Assembly (NCBI RefSeq): GCF_000019185.1
Contig: NC_010334.1
Span: 2,418,001-2,482,000 of the forward strand
DNA: 64,000 nt
Source: Shewanella halifaxensis HAW-EB4
GTDB taxonomy: Bacteria; Pseudomonadota; Gammaproteobacteria; Enterobacterales; Shewanellaceae
Reading direction: 5' to 3'
Shown: piece after piece, positions 63,729 through 64,000 of the stretch
Layout: the number at the start of each line of letters is the position of its first letter
How positions within the stretch are numbered: the stretch's first letter is position 1
Translations under genes and position numbers: made by a program
Notes under the pieces: generated by a model
Seen by the model: only the letters and a program-made list of their open reading frames with translations
Database searches by the model: none
What the model was told of the DNA's origin: nothing

Positions 63729-64000
63729 ATGATTTTGCCAAAGCACGCCATTCATCGGCTGTACGAATACAGAAAAGCGATCTCTTCTCGACCTTTTACC
63801 GCGAGAGGGAAAAATGTTATTCGCTGCCAGTTTTGTTTACTAGCAGAGCATCTGTGTACTTGTAGCCAACGTCAATCGGTTAGCAGTAAATTAGCGTTTA
63901 TGTTGATTATGTATGACGATGAGGTACTTAAACCAAGTAACAGTGGGCGTTTAATCGCAGATATTATCCCTGATACCCATGCATTTATTTGGTCGCGCAA
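63729..64000 (+). CDS. DTW-domain tRNA-uridine aminocarboxypropyltransferase (5' part)
   Basis: Truncated by the window edge, 90 codons visible. The zinc-like Cys cluster CQFCLLAEHLCTC and FMLIMYDDEVLKPSNSGRL match the DTW family (TapT/YfiP, TuaA), which transfers the aminocarboxypropyl group of SAM to tRNA uridine (acp3U). The start at ATG 63729 has no strong ribosome site. The remainder, including the DTW motif, lies outside. Confidence 0.82.
   Translation, partial: MILPKHAIHRLYEYRKAISSRPFTARGKNVIRCQFCLLAEHLCTCSQRQSVSSKLAFMLIMYDDEVLKPSNSGRLIADIIPDTHAFIWSR

Overview
The window looks like a chromosomal segment of a marine gammaproteobacterium, most likely a Shewanella. I base this on protein sequence (YbiT, NorM/RibE, ThrS-InfC-RpmI-RplT, NrdAB, UbiG/GyrA, SerC, AroA-Cmk-RpsA-IhfB-LapAB-PyrF, PssA), on gene order, and on a moderate G+C content. 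The host assignment is inference. No database search was run.

Layout. 0-3.3 kb: outer-membrane phospholipase A (pldA) overlapping a CatB/Vat-type acetyltransferase, convergent with the ABC-F ATPase ybiT. 3.5-11.6 kb: a sugar-catabolic island made of a LacI-family repressor, a divergent operon (zinc polyol dehydrogenase, xylulokinase, and an RbsA/RbsC/RbsB-type ABC importer), and a convergent D-lyxose isomerase. These enzymes converge on D-xylulose and then D-xylulose 5-phosphate. The repressor/operon intergenic region carries two copies of a CG-centred palindromic operator. 12-12.5 kb: a VF530-family protein. 13.2-14.6 kb: a tRNA array with eight near-identical initiator tRNA-fMet genes, two tRNA-Val(GAC), and two expanded, degenerate fMet-like copies. 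A decayed IS630-type transposase follows.

15.8-23.8 kb: norM and ribE (divergent), a pteridine-reductase-like SDR with a small zinc-ribbon gene, the thrS-infC-rpmI-rplT translation operon (infC starts at ATA), a MITE-like palindromic element, and trxB. 24-31.2 kb: M14 carboxypeptidase, two small genes, ansA, sppA, fadH. 31.3-34.5 kb is accessory in character: a PsiD/PSD-fold pyruvoyl decarboxylase homologue, a YgiW-type OB-fold protein, and an unrecognised protein with weak glycosyltransferase-like motifs.

34.8-38.8 kb: nrdA-nrdB-ferredoxin with NrdR-box-like sites upstream. 39-43.5 kb: ubiG-gph and divergent gyrA. 43.6-56 kb: a serine beta-lactamase-fold hydrolase, serC, an aspartate/aromatic aminotransferase on the opposite strand, then aroA, cmk, rpsA, ihfB, lapA, lapB, pyrF, a DECR2-like SDR and a YaiL-type protein. 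56.3-64 kb: a DMT/DUF486 membrane protein, CorA, an acyl-CoA dehydrogenase, dacB, a small membrane protein, DUF1904, pssA, and a truncated DTW-domain gene at the right edge.

Most of the window is housekeeping. The parts that merit follow-up are the lyxose/xylulose island with its operators, the initiator-tRNA array and its tRNA-like relics, the stand-alone PsiD-like decarboxylase, the duplicated 59-bp promoter block, the shared PsrA-like box before two beta-oxidation genes, and several structured leaders.
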